Shown: positions 47,481 to 55,589 of the stretch, one piece after another
How the letters are laid out: every line of letters begins with the position of its first letter
How positions within the stretch are numbered: position 1 is the first letter of the stretch
DNA from: Planctomycetota bacterium
GTDB taxonomy: Bacteria > Planctomycetota > Planctomycetia > Planctomycetales > Planctomycetaceae
Length of the DNA: 64,000 nucleotides
NCBI GenBank assembly: GCA_027618475.1
Contig: JAQCEJ010000017.1
Location: forward strand, 1-64,000
Reading direction: 5' to 3'
Made by a program: the position numbers and the translations under genes
The notes under the pieces: model-generated
Databases searched by the model: none
Seen by the model: the letters and a program-made list of their open reading frames with translations, nothing else
What the model was told of the DNA's origin: nothing

Positions 47481-48359
47481 ATGTCCTCGTCATGGAACAG
47501 CGGTATTCACGACCGCAAACTCAAAGAAGAAATCTGCGAAATCGGCCGGCGCGTCTATAACAAAGGATTTGCCGCGGCGAACGACGGTAATATCTCGATT
47601 CGCGTCGGCGAAAACGAAGTTCTCTGTTCGCCGACGATGATCTGCAAAGGCTTTATGACCCCCGACGACATCTGCGCGGTCGATCTCGACGGCAATCAGA
47701 TTGCCGGCAAGCGCAAACGGACCAGCGAAGTGCTGCTGCATCTGACGATCATGAAACAGCGTCCCGATGTAAAGGCGGTCGTCCATTGTCATCCTCCCCA
47801 TGCAACGGCATTTGCCATTGCAGGGGAATCGATTCCGCAGTGCATCTTACCGGAAGTTGAAGTCTTTATGGGCGAGATTCCAATCGCTCCTTACGAAACA
47901 CCGGGGGGACAGTCGTTCGCCGATACCGTGCTGCCGTTTTTGACGGCGACGAACACGATCATTCTCAAAAACCACGGTACGGTGAGCTTCGGAAAGACCC
48001 TCGAAGAGGCGTATTGGAAAACCGAAATCCTCGATGCGTACTGCCGTATTCTGCTGCTTTCGCGTCAACTCGGTCCCGTGGAATACTTGAGCGAAAAGCA
48101 TTCACGCGAACTGCTCGATCTGAAGAAACGGCTTGGCTTCGACGATCCGCGCTTTCACGTTGAAGATTGCGATCTCTGCGGCAACAGTGCGTTTCGCGAA
48201 GGGTATTGCGAGAATCTGCCGCAGTCGAAGGCCTTCGGGGAGACGCCGGCCTATCCCGGTTATCTGCAGAAGGCCTCGTACGAAAATCAGATGGCACCCC
48301 ATCAGATGGAACAACTCGTCCAGGCGATCACCGAACAAGTCCTGGCCTCGATGAATTGA
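47481..48359 (+). CDS. Class II aldolase (fuculose/rhamnulose-phosphate type) of the compartment
   Basis: 292 residues. A zinc-dependent class II aldolase/adducin domain, predicted to split a 1-phospho-ketose into L-lactaldehyde and DHAP, as shown for PVM compartments. Visible are NDGNISIRVGENEVLCSPT, the zinc ligands in VVHCHPPHATAFAI, and LKNHGTVSFGKTLEEAYWKTE. Beyond the aldolase domain an extension ends in QMEQLVQAITEQVLASMN, a C-terminal targeting helix. A cysteine pair (CDLC) sits in the linker. ATG 47481 is used; the frame is open upstream through a hairpin element. Confidence 0.93.
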   Translation: MSSSWNSGIHDRKLKEEICEIGRRVYNKGFAAANDGNISIRVGENEVLCSPTMICKGFMTPDDICAVDLDGNQIAGKRKRTSEVLLHLTIMKQRPDVKAVVHCHPPHATAFAIAGESIPQCILPEVEVFMGEIPIAPYETPGGQSFADTVLPFLTATNTIILKNHGTVSFGKTLEEAYWKTEILDAYCRILLLSRQLGPVEYLSEKHSRELLDLKKRLGFDDPRFHVEDCDLCGNSAFREGYCENLPQSKAFGETPAYPGYLQKASYENQMAPHQMEQLVQAITEQVLASMN

Positions 48360-48363
48360 TACT

Positions 48364-48391
48364 TCTCCTTCTCCCGGAGGGAAAGGGAGAA
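48364..48391. repeat. REP-like hairpin fragment after the aldolase gene
   Basis: CTCCTTCTCCCGGAGGGAAA then GGGAG; a degenerate 3' hairpin only. Confidence 0.65.
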
Positions 48392-48447
48392 ATTCAAATA
48401 CAATGCACGCGAATGGCTTCGAGATTAAATAGGTGGAGCGAAAAACA

Positions 48448-49374
48448 ATGAAAGTCAGCATCATCGGTGGCGGGGGACTGGTCGGTTCTTGTGCGGGGTA
48501 CGCACTTCAACTCGGTCGCATCGTTCGCGAAATTGCCCTCATCGACGTCAATCAGGAAATGTGCCAGGGACAGGCTCTCGACCTGCTTCACGGAGCGGCG
48601 CTCGTCGCCGATCAAAAAATCTCCGCTGAAACGACCGCCGGTTGTGCCAATGCCGACGTGATTTGTATCACAGCAGGTTTGCGTCGCAAACCCGACGAAA
48701 GCCGGCTCGATCTCATCAACCGCAACGTGGCATTGTTTCGCAATATTCTCGCCGATCTTAAAAAGACCGGATATCGAAAAGACGCCATCGTCTTCGTGGT
48801 GTCGAACCCGGTCGACGTGCTGACGTATCTGGCAATGCACGAACTAGGTCTGCCCGCGAATCAGGTGATCGGCCTTGGGACCGTGCTCGATACGGTGCGC
48901 TTACGAAGTCTGATTTCCGATCGACTGCAAGTACCGCCGACGCAGGTTTCGGCCATCATCTTCGGCGAACACGGAGACAGCATGGTTCCTATCTGGTCGG
49001 CCGCACAAATCGGCGGTTTGCCGCTCGAAAAATATCCCGGCGTGACGGCGTCGTTCATCAGCGAAATCGAAAAACGGACGCGCGGCAGCGGTGCCGAAGT
49101 GATCAAGAAAAAGGGGGGAGCCGGTTTCGCCGTCGGCGTCTCAATCGCCGACGTCATTCATTCGATCGCCCTCGACCAGCGTCGCATCATGCCGGTCTCC
49201 TCGCTGCAAAACGGCGTCTACGGCATTCGCGATGTCTGCCTGTCGGTACCGACCGTCGTCGGCCGTAAGGGAGTCCTCGAACAGATTGAAATCGAACTCT
49301 GGCCGAAAGAGAAAACCGGCCTGCAGAACTCGGCGAAGGTGTTGCGTGAGACGGTGGATAAAGTTTTACAATAA
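48448..49374 (+). CDS. Malate/lactate dehydrogenase family protein
   Basis: 308 residues. NAD-dependent 2-hydroxyacid dehydrogenase of the LDH/MDH superfamily: the GGGGLVGSCAGYAL nucleotide loop, SNPVDVLTYLA, and catalytic FGEHGDSMVPIW. The specificity loop reads AGLRRKPDESRLDL; Arg80 occupies the position that is Arg in malate and Gln in lactate dehydrogenases. The role is likely NAD recycling linked to the aldehyde dehydrogenase. No targeting helix. GGTGGAG lies 7 nt before ATG 48448, which fixes the start. Confidence 0.92.
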   Translation: MKVSIIGGGGLVGSCAGYALQLGRIVREIALIDVNQEMCQGQALDLLHGAALVADQKISAETTAGCANADVICITAGLRRKPDESRLDLINRNVALFRNILADLKKTGYRKDAIVFVVSNPVDVLTYLAMHELGLPANQVIGLGTVLDTVRLRSLISDRLQVPPTQVSAIIFGEHGDSMVPIWSAAQIGGLPLEKYPGVTASFISEIEKRTRGSGAEVIKKKGGAGFAVGVSIADVIHSIALDQRRIMPVSSLQNGVYGIRDVCLSVPTVVGRKGVLEQIEIELWPKEKTGLQNSAKVLRETVDKVLQ

Positions 49375-49418
49375 TCGTTTAGCCGCGATGCACATTCCAC
49401 ACGACTTCAATGACACCT

Positions 49419-49458
49419 ACATCCGGCCTGCGGCCACCTTCTCCCGGAGGGAGAAGGA
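49419..49458 (+). repeat. REP-like double hairpin before the last operon gene
   Basis: ACATCCGGCCTGCGGCCACC then TTCTCCCGGAGGGAGAAGG; full architecture, nearly identical to the copy at 41566. Confidence 0.87.
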
Positions 49459-49477
49459 AAAACATAGACGAGACGAC

Positions 49478-50722
49478 ATGCAAAAATCACTCGATCAAAA
49501 ACTGGCGGCGATTCATGCCGATCCTCAGGGATGTAAAGAGTTTATTATCGCCGATGCGAAGGATGCCGATATGGGTTTCGGCATCGGCGCGCCGGGACAA
49601 TCGCCCGAACGGCACGACGGTGAAATCCGCTTCAAAACGCTCGCCGAGTATCGTCAGCAAATTCGCGACGTGATCGAACAGGGTGTCGTCGATATCGTGT
49701 TGATGTCGGCCAGTACAAACGAAGTGCTCACGATTCAAGAACGGCTGTTCGACAATTCGCATATCACCCCCGCAGCGCGGGCCAATGATGCGACCGATAT
49801 TCACGTGATGCGAGGCAGCCGCATTCCCCTCGAAGCGGCTCGACCGTTTCGCTCGGCGAGTATCGATCACATTCAATGCGGCCATCTCGATTGCAAACCC
49901 GAAGAACGAATTCTTGGCGCGAACCTCGGCTTGTATTCGGTAACGTTCAATAACCGTCTCGAACCCGATCTCGAAACACTCGAACGTTTCAAGGAATTTC
50001 GCGAAGAAGCCGAACGTAAGGGGTTCAACTATTTCCTCGAAGTTTTCAATCCCAATTTGGGTGATTCGGTTGCACCCGAGATGTTGCCGAACTTCATCAA
50101 CGACGTAATTGCCCGCACGCTCGCTGGCGTGACAAGTTCCGGACGCCCACAGTTCCTGAAGATGGTCTATCAGGGGCCAAAAGCGATGGAAGACCTTGTA
50201 CGGTACGATCCACACCTTGTGGTCGGCATTCTCGGCGGCGCGGCGGGGACGACTCTCGACGCATTTCAACTCATCTACGACGCGAAGAAGTACGGAGGCC
50301 GCGTCGCGCTATTTGGACGCAAGATCAATCAGGCCGAGAATCAACTCGCGTTCATTCAGTTCTTGCGATATCTCGTGGAAGGGGTCATCGAACCCTCTGA
50401 TGCGGTGCGGGCCTATCACGGCGTGTTGCAAGCACTCGATATCCAACCGCATCGCAGTCTCGATGTCGATCTGACGTATCAGACCAACATCATGAGCTAC
50501 GCCGGGGGAGAGAAGACGATCAGCATTCCGCCTTCATCGCCGCCTGCCCCCCCTTCGCCGACGGTCGCGCCGTCCTCACCGCAAAAAGTGACAGAACCTG
50601 TTGTGGAGACAGTACACGAAGCCGCTCCCCTCGCCGCGCCGAATTTTGGCAGCATGTCAAAGGACGAACGGCTGGCATATCACCGCGAACGCTTGAATCG
50701 CATGTTCGGCGAAACGCATTGA
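49478..50722 (+). CDS. TIM-barrel class I aldolase-like protein of the compartment operon
   Basis: 414 residues. The first 330 look like a (beta/alpha)8 aldolase: VDIVLMSASTNEVLTIQERL, GVTSSGRPQFLKMVYQGPKA with a candidate Schiff-base lysine, and GGRVALFGRKINQAENQLAF. A Pro/Ser-rich linker (about residues 345-385) connects to the end helix MSKDERLAYHRERLNRMFGE, laid out like a cargo tag. The reaction is unknown; a class I aldolase activity on a sugar or sugar phosphate fits the context. ATG 49478 lies just after a REP-like element that carries AAGGAAA. Confidence 0.75.
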   Translation: MQKSLDQKLAAIHADPQGCKEFIIADAKDADMGFGIGAPGQSPERHDGEIRFKTLAEYRQQIRDVIEQGVVDIVLMSASTNEVLTIQERLFDNSHITPAARANDATDIHVMRGSRIPLEAARPFRSASIDHIQCGHLDCKPEERILGANLGLYSVTFNNRLEPDLETLERFKEFREEAERKGFNYFLEVFNPNLGDSVAPEMLPNFINDVIARTLAGVTSSGRPQFLKMVYQGPKAMEDLVRYDPHLVVGILGGAAGTTLDAFQLIYDAKKYGGRVALFGRKINQAENQLAFIQFLRYLVEGVIEPSDAVRAYHGVLQALDIQPHRSLDVDLTYQTNIMSYAGGEKTISIPPSSPPAPPSPTVAPSSPQKVTEPVVETVHEAAPLAAPNFGSMSKDERLAYHRERLNRMFGETH

Positions 50723-50761
50723 TCGGGCGACAACTCTTGTTCTCGGGATCGGCTTGACTGA

Positions 50762-51214
50762 TCACCGTTTTCGCATCGGTATTTTCCCTTTGCGCTCAAA
50801 CGGATAAAACCATACGCCGTACGGTAGAAACCGCACTGCTAACGGTTCGGCGAGACGATTTGGGTTACCGATGATCCAGGCATATTGCCCATTGAGATAG
50901 TCAAGGGGTACACACGCCGCCATTGCATCGTTCGGAGTGCAAGGCCGGCAATCGAGAATCTCCGCCGTCCCGACGAGTTGTCCCTTCGGTAAGGCATCAA
51001 CGTCAATGTCGTGCTTGCGCGACATCACGCTTGCACAATCGAGCCGTGCGATTTGTCGCGAGGCGTACAGGTATATCGTCCCTCGCCTTCGCGTGGCCTG
51101 CGACCGAACTTCAACCGTTTTGATACCGCGAAGAATCAGCTCGGCCCAGGGTTGGCGAATACCGAGGGCGATAAGGTTGTAATCCGAGCGCGAATGGTCA
51201 GGATTTTCACTCAC
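50762..51214 (-). CDS. ASCH domain protein
   Basis: 150 residues. ASCH domains have a PUA-like fold and are predicted RNA-binding or nucleotide-processing modules. The signature IRQPWAELILRGIKTVEVRS lies at about 19-38, with GTIYLYASRQIAR and GQLVGTAEILDCR following. GTG start with GGGAGGGA upstream. It begins 18 bp after the stop of the beta-CASP nuclease, indicating one transcript. Confidence 0.88.
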   Translation of the reverse strand: MSENPDHSRSDYNLIALGIRQPWAELILRGIKTVEVRSQATRRRGTIYLYASRQIARLDCASVMSRKHDIDVDALPKGQLVGTAEILDCRPCTPNDAMAACVPLDYLNGQYAWIIGNPNRLAEPLAVRFLPYGVWFYPFERKGKIPMRKR

Positions 51215-51232
51215 GATACGACATTCCCTCCC

Positions 51233-52627
51233 TCACACCTCAAACGACTGCATCCTCTCCGGAATGATCGGGTCGCTGTTGCAGTAGTCGTGAATGACCG
51301 ATGCGAGAGATTGCGACGACTTTGGTTCGCCGTGGACGAGGAATGTGTGGTCGGCTCCCCCTTGTTGCGAGAGATGTTCGAACCACCAGCGGAAATCGTC
51401 GGCATCGGCGTGAGCCGAGAGACCGTTGAGCACTTCAATTTTTGCACGTACGGGAAAGTCGCGATCGAAGATGCGAACGCGAGGCTGGCGTTCGACCAGT
51501 CGACGGCCAAGCGTGTACTGCGCCTGATAGCCGATAATCACGATCGTGTTGTTTTCATCACCAATGGCGTGCATCAGATGGTGACGGACGCGACCGTTCT
51601 CGCACATCCCACTCGCGGCGATGACGACAAACGCCCCTTTTCGATGATTGAGCTGCGTGCTTTCTGCCTGAGAACCAAGAAATACCAATCCGGGAAAGCC
51701 AAACAGATCGACGTCCGATCGGCTCTGTTCCTGAGCTTCGGCATCCATGATATGCGAATAGTGGCGAAACACATTCGTCAGCTTTTTCGAGAGAGGACTA
51801 TCGACGAACACGGGGATCCGAGGCAACTGGCCGATGTTTACGAGTTCGTTCAAGAAATACAATATATGCTGGGTACGTCCGAGACTGAACGCGGGAATGA
51901 TGACACGACCACCGAGCGTATTTGCTTCCTTGAAGATACGAATCAGATCGTGTTTGATATCTTCAACCGGCGGATGAACGTGGTCGCCATATGTCGATTC
52001 CGAAATGAGGACATCACAGGCCTCGACAAATTCGGGATCGCGTAACAGCGGCGTATGTCGGCGTCCCAGATCACCGGTAAAAACGACTCGTTTGCGCTCC
52101 GTTCCATCGCGAAGGTCGAGCTCGACGATTGATGACCCGAGGATATGCCCGGCATCGTGCAATCGGACTTTGAGATCAGGCGAGAGTTCGTGCCATTCGT
52201 GATAACCGATCGGTTCAAAGAGTTTGCAGCAGCCACGAACGTCATCTTCAGTGTAAAGCGGCTCGGGGCTGGGACCACCGTGAGTCCCGTGTTTCTTAAG
52301 GTAGCGGGCATCCTCCTGTTGAATGCCGGCACTATCTTCGAGCATGATTTCGGCGATATCAGCCGTCGCCTCGGTGCAAAAGATCGGACCACGATAACCG
52401 GCTTTGTACAGACCCGGCAAGTTGCCGCAATGGTCTATATGGGCATGGGAGAGAACGACGCCGTCAAGTGACTTGGGTGTGCAGAAGAATTTTTCATTCT
52501 TGTTGCGTGCCTCTGCCCGTCGGCCCTGGAATAGACCGCAGTCGAGTAACAATCGGAGACGATCGGACTCGATGAGATGTTGACTGCCGGTCACTTCACC
52601 AGCGGCTCCCAGAAAAGTCAGTTTCAT
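51233..52627 (-). CDS. Beta-CASP metallo-beta-lactamase-fold ribonuclease-like protein
   Basis: 464 residues. Metallo-hydrolase with the dinuclear zinc motif SHAHIDHCGNLP (about 65-76), further ligands in HDAGHILGSSIVEL and FTGDLGRRHTP, and beta-CASP blocks ISESTYGDH, VIPAFSLGRTQHILYFL and VIAASGMCENGRVRHHL. The final NGLSAHADADDFRWWF holds motif C. Such proteins process RNA (RNase J/CPSF73-like, YSH1 group). ATG 52627 begins the beta-lactamase core. The ASCH gene follows in the same operon. Confidence 0.94.
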   Translation of the reverse strand: MKLTFLGAAGEVTGSQHLIESDRLRLLLDCGLFQGRRAEARNKNEKFFCTPKSLDGVVLSHAHIDHCGNLPGLYKAGYRGPIFCTEATADIAEIMLEDSAGIQQEDARYLKKHGTHGGPSPEPLYTEDDVRGCCKLFEPIGYHEWHELSPDLKVRLHDAGHILGSSIVELDLRDGTERKRVVFTGDLGRRHTPLLRDPEFVEACDVLISESTYGDHVHPPVEDIKHDLIRIFKEANTLGGRVIIPAFSLGRTQHILYFLNELVNIGQLPRIPVFVDSPLSKKLTNVFRHYSHIMDAEAQEQSRSDVDLFGFPGLVFLGSQAESTQLNHRKGAFVVIAASGMCENGRVRHHLMHAIGDENNTIVIIGYQAQYTLGRRLVERQPRVRIFDRDFPVRAKIEVLNGLSAHADADDFRWWFEHLSQQGGADHTFLVHGEPKSSQSLASVIHDYCNSDPIIPERMQSFEV

Positions 52628-52935
52628 GCCGAAAACCCTAGAACGCACTTAAGTGATTAAACTGTATTGTGTTGCAGCAACAGCCACATCCACAATCAAT
52701 ACTCTTCTCAATGGACAACCTATGAGTTGGCAAGATGGTCATTTTGCATCGACTATACCTCTCAAAATCTGCGATATTGATACTCGACACGAAGATATGT
52801 AAGATGAGTTATCTGATTATTGCAGCTATCGTGAGTGCGAACGACACAATACGACGATATTTATAGAATAAGCAGTGTGGTTTTCGAAAGATAGACCGGA
52901 ACTCCCCTCTTTCATGGTTCCCATGGAGTGACAAC
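52628..52935. other. Divergent intergenic region
   Basis: About 310 bp between the beta-CASP gene and the second DUF1501 gene, AT-rich after 52700. A perfect TGTTGC-A-GCAACA palindrome (52670-52682) lies 43 bp upstream of the beta-CASP start and could be an operator. No gene recognised. Confidence 0.5.
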
Positions 52936-54312
52936 ATGCTGAAGGTGACGACAGGTTCTTCGAGTCGAAATTGTCAGGGAATCAGTCGGCGTTCGGCAAT
53001 CAAAGCCGGATTTCTCGGTCTGTCGGGGTTGACGCTTGCCGATCTGATGCGCATGCGAGCGAACGGCTCCGCCGAGAAAAACGAAAAATCGGTCATTCTG
53101 TTGTGGCTGGATGGCGGACCGAGTCAACTCGAAACCTACGATCCGAAACCTGAAGCTCCCTCCGAATACCGCGGCCCGTTCGAAACGATCGCGACCAACG
53201 TACCGGGGATGAATATCTGCGAAACTCTACCGCTCCATGCCAAGATGGCCGACAAAATGGCGTTTGTCCGTTCGGTACATCACGGCACGGGAGACCATTT
53301 CGCCGGTGCCCATTACATGCTGACCGGAAAATTCGGTTCGACGTCGGTTGATTTACCGCAGAAATATCCGTCGGTCGGATCATACATTTCTAAAGTGAAA
53401 GGGCCGAACAAAGAGGGAATGCCTGCATATGTAGGACTTCCATCGGCTCAAAGCGTGTATCTTTTCCCCGGTTATCAGGGGGCGGCATATTTGGGGCCGG
53501 CGTATAATCCTTTCAATGTCGATTCGACGAATGTGTATCTCGGTGCAACATACAACATCAACGTCGATAAGCCGCAATGCCTCGAAAATTTCAAAAACGC
53601 AAATCCCGAACGATCCGATTATCGCAAGGATTTGCTGAGCAGTCTCGACAACCTCAAGCGAGGGGTCGACCAATCGGGCATGATGGATGCTATCGACAAA
53701 TATCAGCAAGATGCCATGTCGATGATTCTCAGCGGCAAGGCGCAAGAAGCATTCAATCTCGAAAAAGAAGACCCGAAACACCGGGCGAAATACGGCCCGG
53801 GGCCTTGGGGACAGTACACGCTGATGGCCCGTCGGCTGGTCGAAGCGGGAGCCACTTTCGTGACGGTCGATATGCCTCACTGGGACGATCACTCGAATAT
53901 CAAAGTGACTCACGGCACAAAATTGCCACACGTCGACATGGCGGTGAGCGCGCTGCTTGACGATCTCGAAGTGCGCGGCATGCTTGATAACGTTATGATT
54001 CTGGTGATGGGAGAATTCGGACGCACGCCGCGCATCAACAACGGTCAGCCGGGCATTCCGATTCCTGGTCGCGACCACTGGGGGGATGCGATCTCTGTCT
54101 TGATGGCGGGGGGAGGACTCAGAGGGGGAACCGTCATCGGAGCCACCAACGAAAAAGCCGAGTTCCCGGTCGAACGGGCTCTCAAGCCGGCTGACATACT
54201 GGCGACGGTCTATCACGCCTTGGGAATCGATTATACAATGAAGTTCGACGATCGGGCGGGCCGACCCGTGGCGATGCTCGACGAGGGACATCACATCGCC
54301 GAACTGTTTTGA
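52936..54312 (+). CDS. DUF1501 domain-containing protein (second copy)
   Basis: 458 residues with a leader SRRSAIKAGFLGLSGLTLADLMR. Family blocks LWLDGGPSQLETYDPKP, HHGTGDHFAGAHYMLTGK, MGEFGRTPRINN and GRDHWGDAISVLMAGGG are clear. Shares the fold with the protein encoded at 8741-10231 but differs in length and central region (a Tyr/Gly-rich PGYQGAAYLGPAYNP stretch), so it is another subfamily. No DUF1549/1553 partner is adjacent. Function unknown. Confidence 0.93.
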   Translation: MLKVTTGSSSRNCQGISRRSAIKAGFLGLSGLTLADLMRMRANGSAEKNEKSVILLWLDGGPSQLETYDPKPEAPSEYRGPFETIATNVPGMNICETLPLHAKMADKMAFVRSVHHGTGDHFAGAHYMLTGKFGSTSVDLPQKYPSVGSYISKVKGPNKEGMPAYVGLPSAQSVYLFPGYQGAAYLGPAYNPFNVDSTNVYLGATYNINVDKPQCLENFKNANPERSDYRKDLLSSLDNLKRGVDQSGMMDAIDKYQQDAMSMILSGKAQEAFNLEKEDPKHRAKYGPGPWGQYTLMARRLVEAGATFVTVDMPHWDDHSNIKVTHGTKLPHVDMAVSALLDDLEVRGMLDNVMILVMGEFGRTPRINNGQPGIPIPGRDHWGDAISVLMAGGGLRGGTVIGATNEKAEFPVERALKPADILATVYHALGIDYTMKFDDRAGRPVAMLDEGHHIAELF

Positions 54313-54400
54313 ACATTGACGTCTCGGTGAGCACGACCGTGTCGACTGATCCGTGCGATATAACACGAATCAATACCCCCTATTTTGATCATCGATTGAG

Positions 54401-55126
54401 GTGAATCCCATCTCCCATGACGAGGCCCATCAGCAACGAACGATGATCGCCGCCGAAACCGCAAGAATGATCTTGCGAGGCGCCGAAACGGACTTTATCG
54501 CTACGAGTAAACAAGCAGCGAATGCATTGCTACGCCGTAAGTTGCCAACGAGCGACCTTCCCAACCTCGCCGAGATTCTTTCCCAGATCTTTGTCATCAC
54601 CGGTTGGTTTCAGAACGCCCCGTCCGTCGCCGGTGTAGAGAACTCCGACGAGCCGAAGCTGACATCCGACGTTATCGCATTTTTTCAAATGCTGTTGAAC
54701 CGATTAGCCGTCGTACGTCTTGATCCGGCGGAACATCCTGAAGGAGACCTGCTCTATCACGCCTTGCAGGTGTACGAATTAGGATTGGCCGAACGTGATT
54801 ATGACGAAGAATTCTTACTCGCGTGTTTGCTGCACGACGTCGGTTATGCCATCGACCGACGGGAACCGATCCCCGCTGCGTTAGAAGTTGTCGGGCGATT
54901 CTTAACGGAACGGACCCGGTTTCTAATTGAGAATCTTCCCGAAGCGCGCGAGTACATCAAAACTCACACGATTCGCGGCGGTCTGCGCAAGTCCGAGCAT
55001 TTCGAAGATCTTCAATTGCTCGCCCTGCTGGACATCAAGGGACGCAACGTCGGCGTGGTGACCGCAACAATTGATGAGGCGATCGAGTACATCGCCTCGC
55101 TTGATTCGGCGTGGGATGAATACTGA
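54401..55126 (+). CDS. HD-domain protein
   Basis: 241 residues. The HD metal motif appears in FLLACLLHDVGYAID near residue 147, with an upstream histidine in LLYHALQVYELGLAE and later THTIRGGLRKSEHFEDLQLLALLD, suggesting a phosphohydrolase. The N-terminal 100 residues are helical with no known domain. Substrate unknown. GTG start; an in-frame ATG lies 13 or more codons further in. Converges on rpsT. Confidence 0.78.
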   Translation: MNPISHDEAHQQRTMIAAETARMILRGAETDFIATSKQAANALLRRKLPTSDLPNLAEILSQIFVITGWFQNAPSVAGVENSDEPKLTSDVIAFFQMLLNRLAVVRLDPAEHPEGDLLYHALQVYELGLAERDYDEEFLLACLLHDVGYAIDRREPIPAALEVVGRFLTERTRFLIENLPEAREYIKTHTIRGGLRKSEHFEDLQLLALLDIKGRNVGVVTATIDEAIEYIASLDSAWDEY

Positions 55127-55137
55127 AGAACGGCGAC

Positions 55138-55416
55138 TCAGCTTTCCGCTTTGGTTCCGGCGGAAGATACAAGTTTTGCCAGTCGCGATTTCAGACGGGC
55201 CGATTTGTTCGGGTGGTACAGATGCTTGGCACCCGCCTGATCGAGGCGTTTTGAAACCAGACGTAATGCCGCTGTGGCTTCGTCGACTTTTCCTTCGGCC
55301 GTCAATTCCCGAACGTTCTTAATAAGCGTCTTGAGAGTCGATCGTTGTGACCGATTGGCAAGGCGTCGCTTGTTGTTCTGTTTAAGGGCTTTCTTGGCGG
55401 TTTTTGTGTTAGGCAT
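55138..55416 (-). CDS. rpsT: 30S ribosomal protein S20
   Basis: 92-residue basic helical protein that binds 16S rRNA. MPNTKTAKKALKQNNKRRLANRSQRS is the characteristic start, with KRLDQAGAKHLYHPNKSARLKSRL near the end. Single gene, convergent with the HD-protein gene. No strong Shine-Dalgarno is seen. Confidence 0.97.
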   Translation of the reverse strand: MPNTKTAKKALKQNNKRRLANRSQRSTLKTLIKNVRELTAEGKVDEATAALRLVSKRLDQAGAKHLYHPNKSARLKSRLAKLVSSAGTKAES

Positions 55417-55589
55417 ATTTCGCTATGATCCGTTCAAAACCAATGTCCATCTCGATAACGCAGTCCGGCCGATTACCGTTGCGAGCCACGTATTGTACAG
55501 CGTGACCCTCGACTTTTCCAGCGACCGGATTCAAAAGCAGAAATGTCGACGAAAGACATTTCACATCAATAACTTACAACTCACAACCA

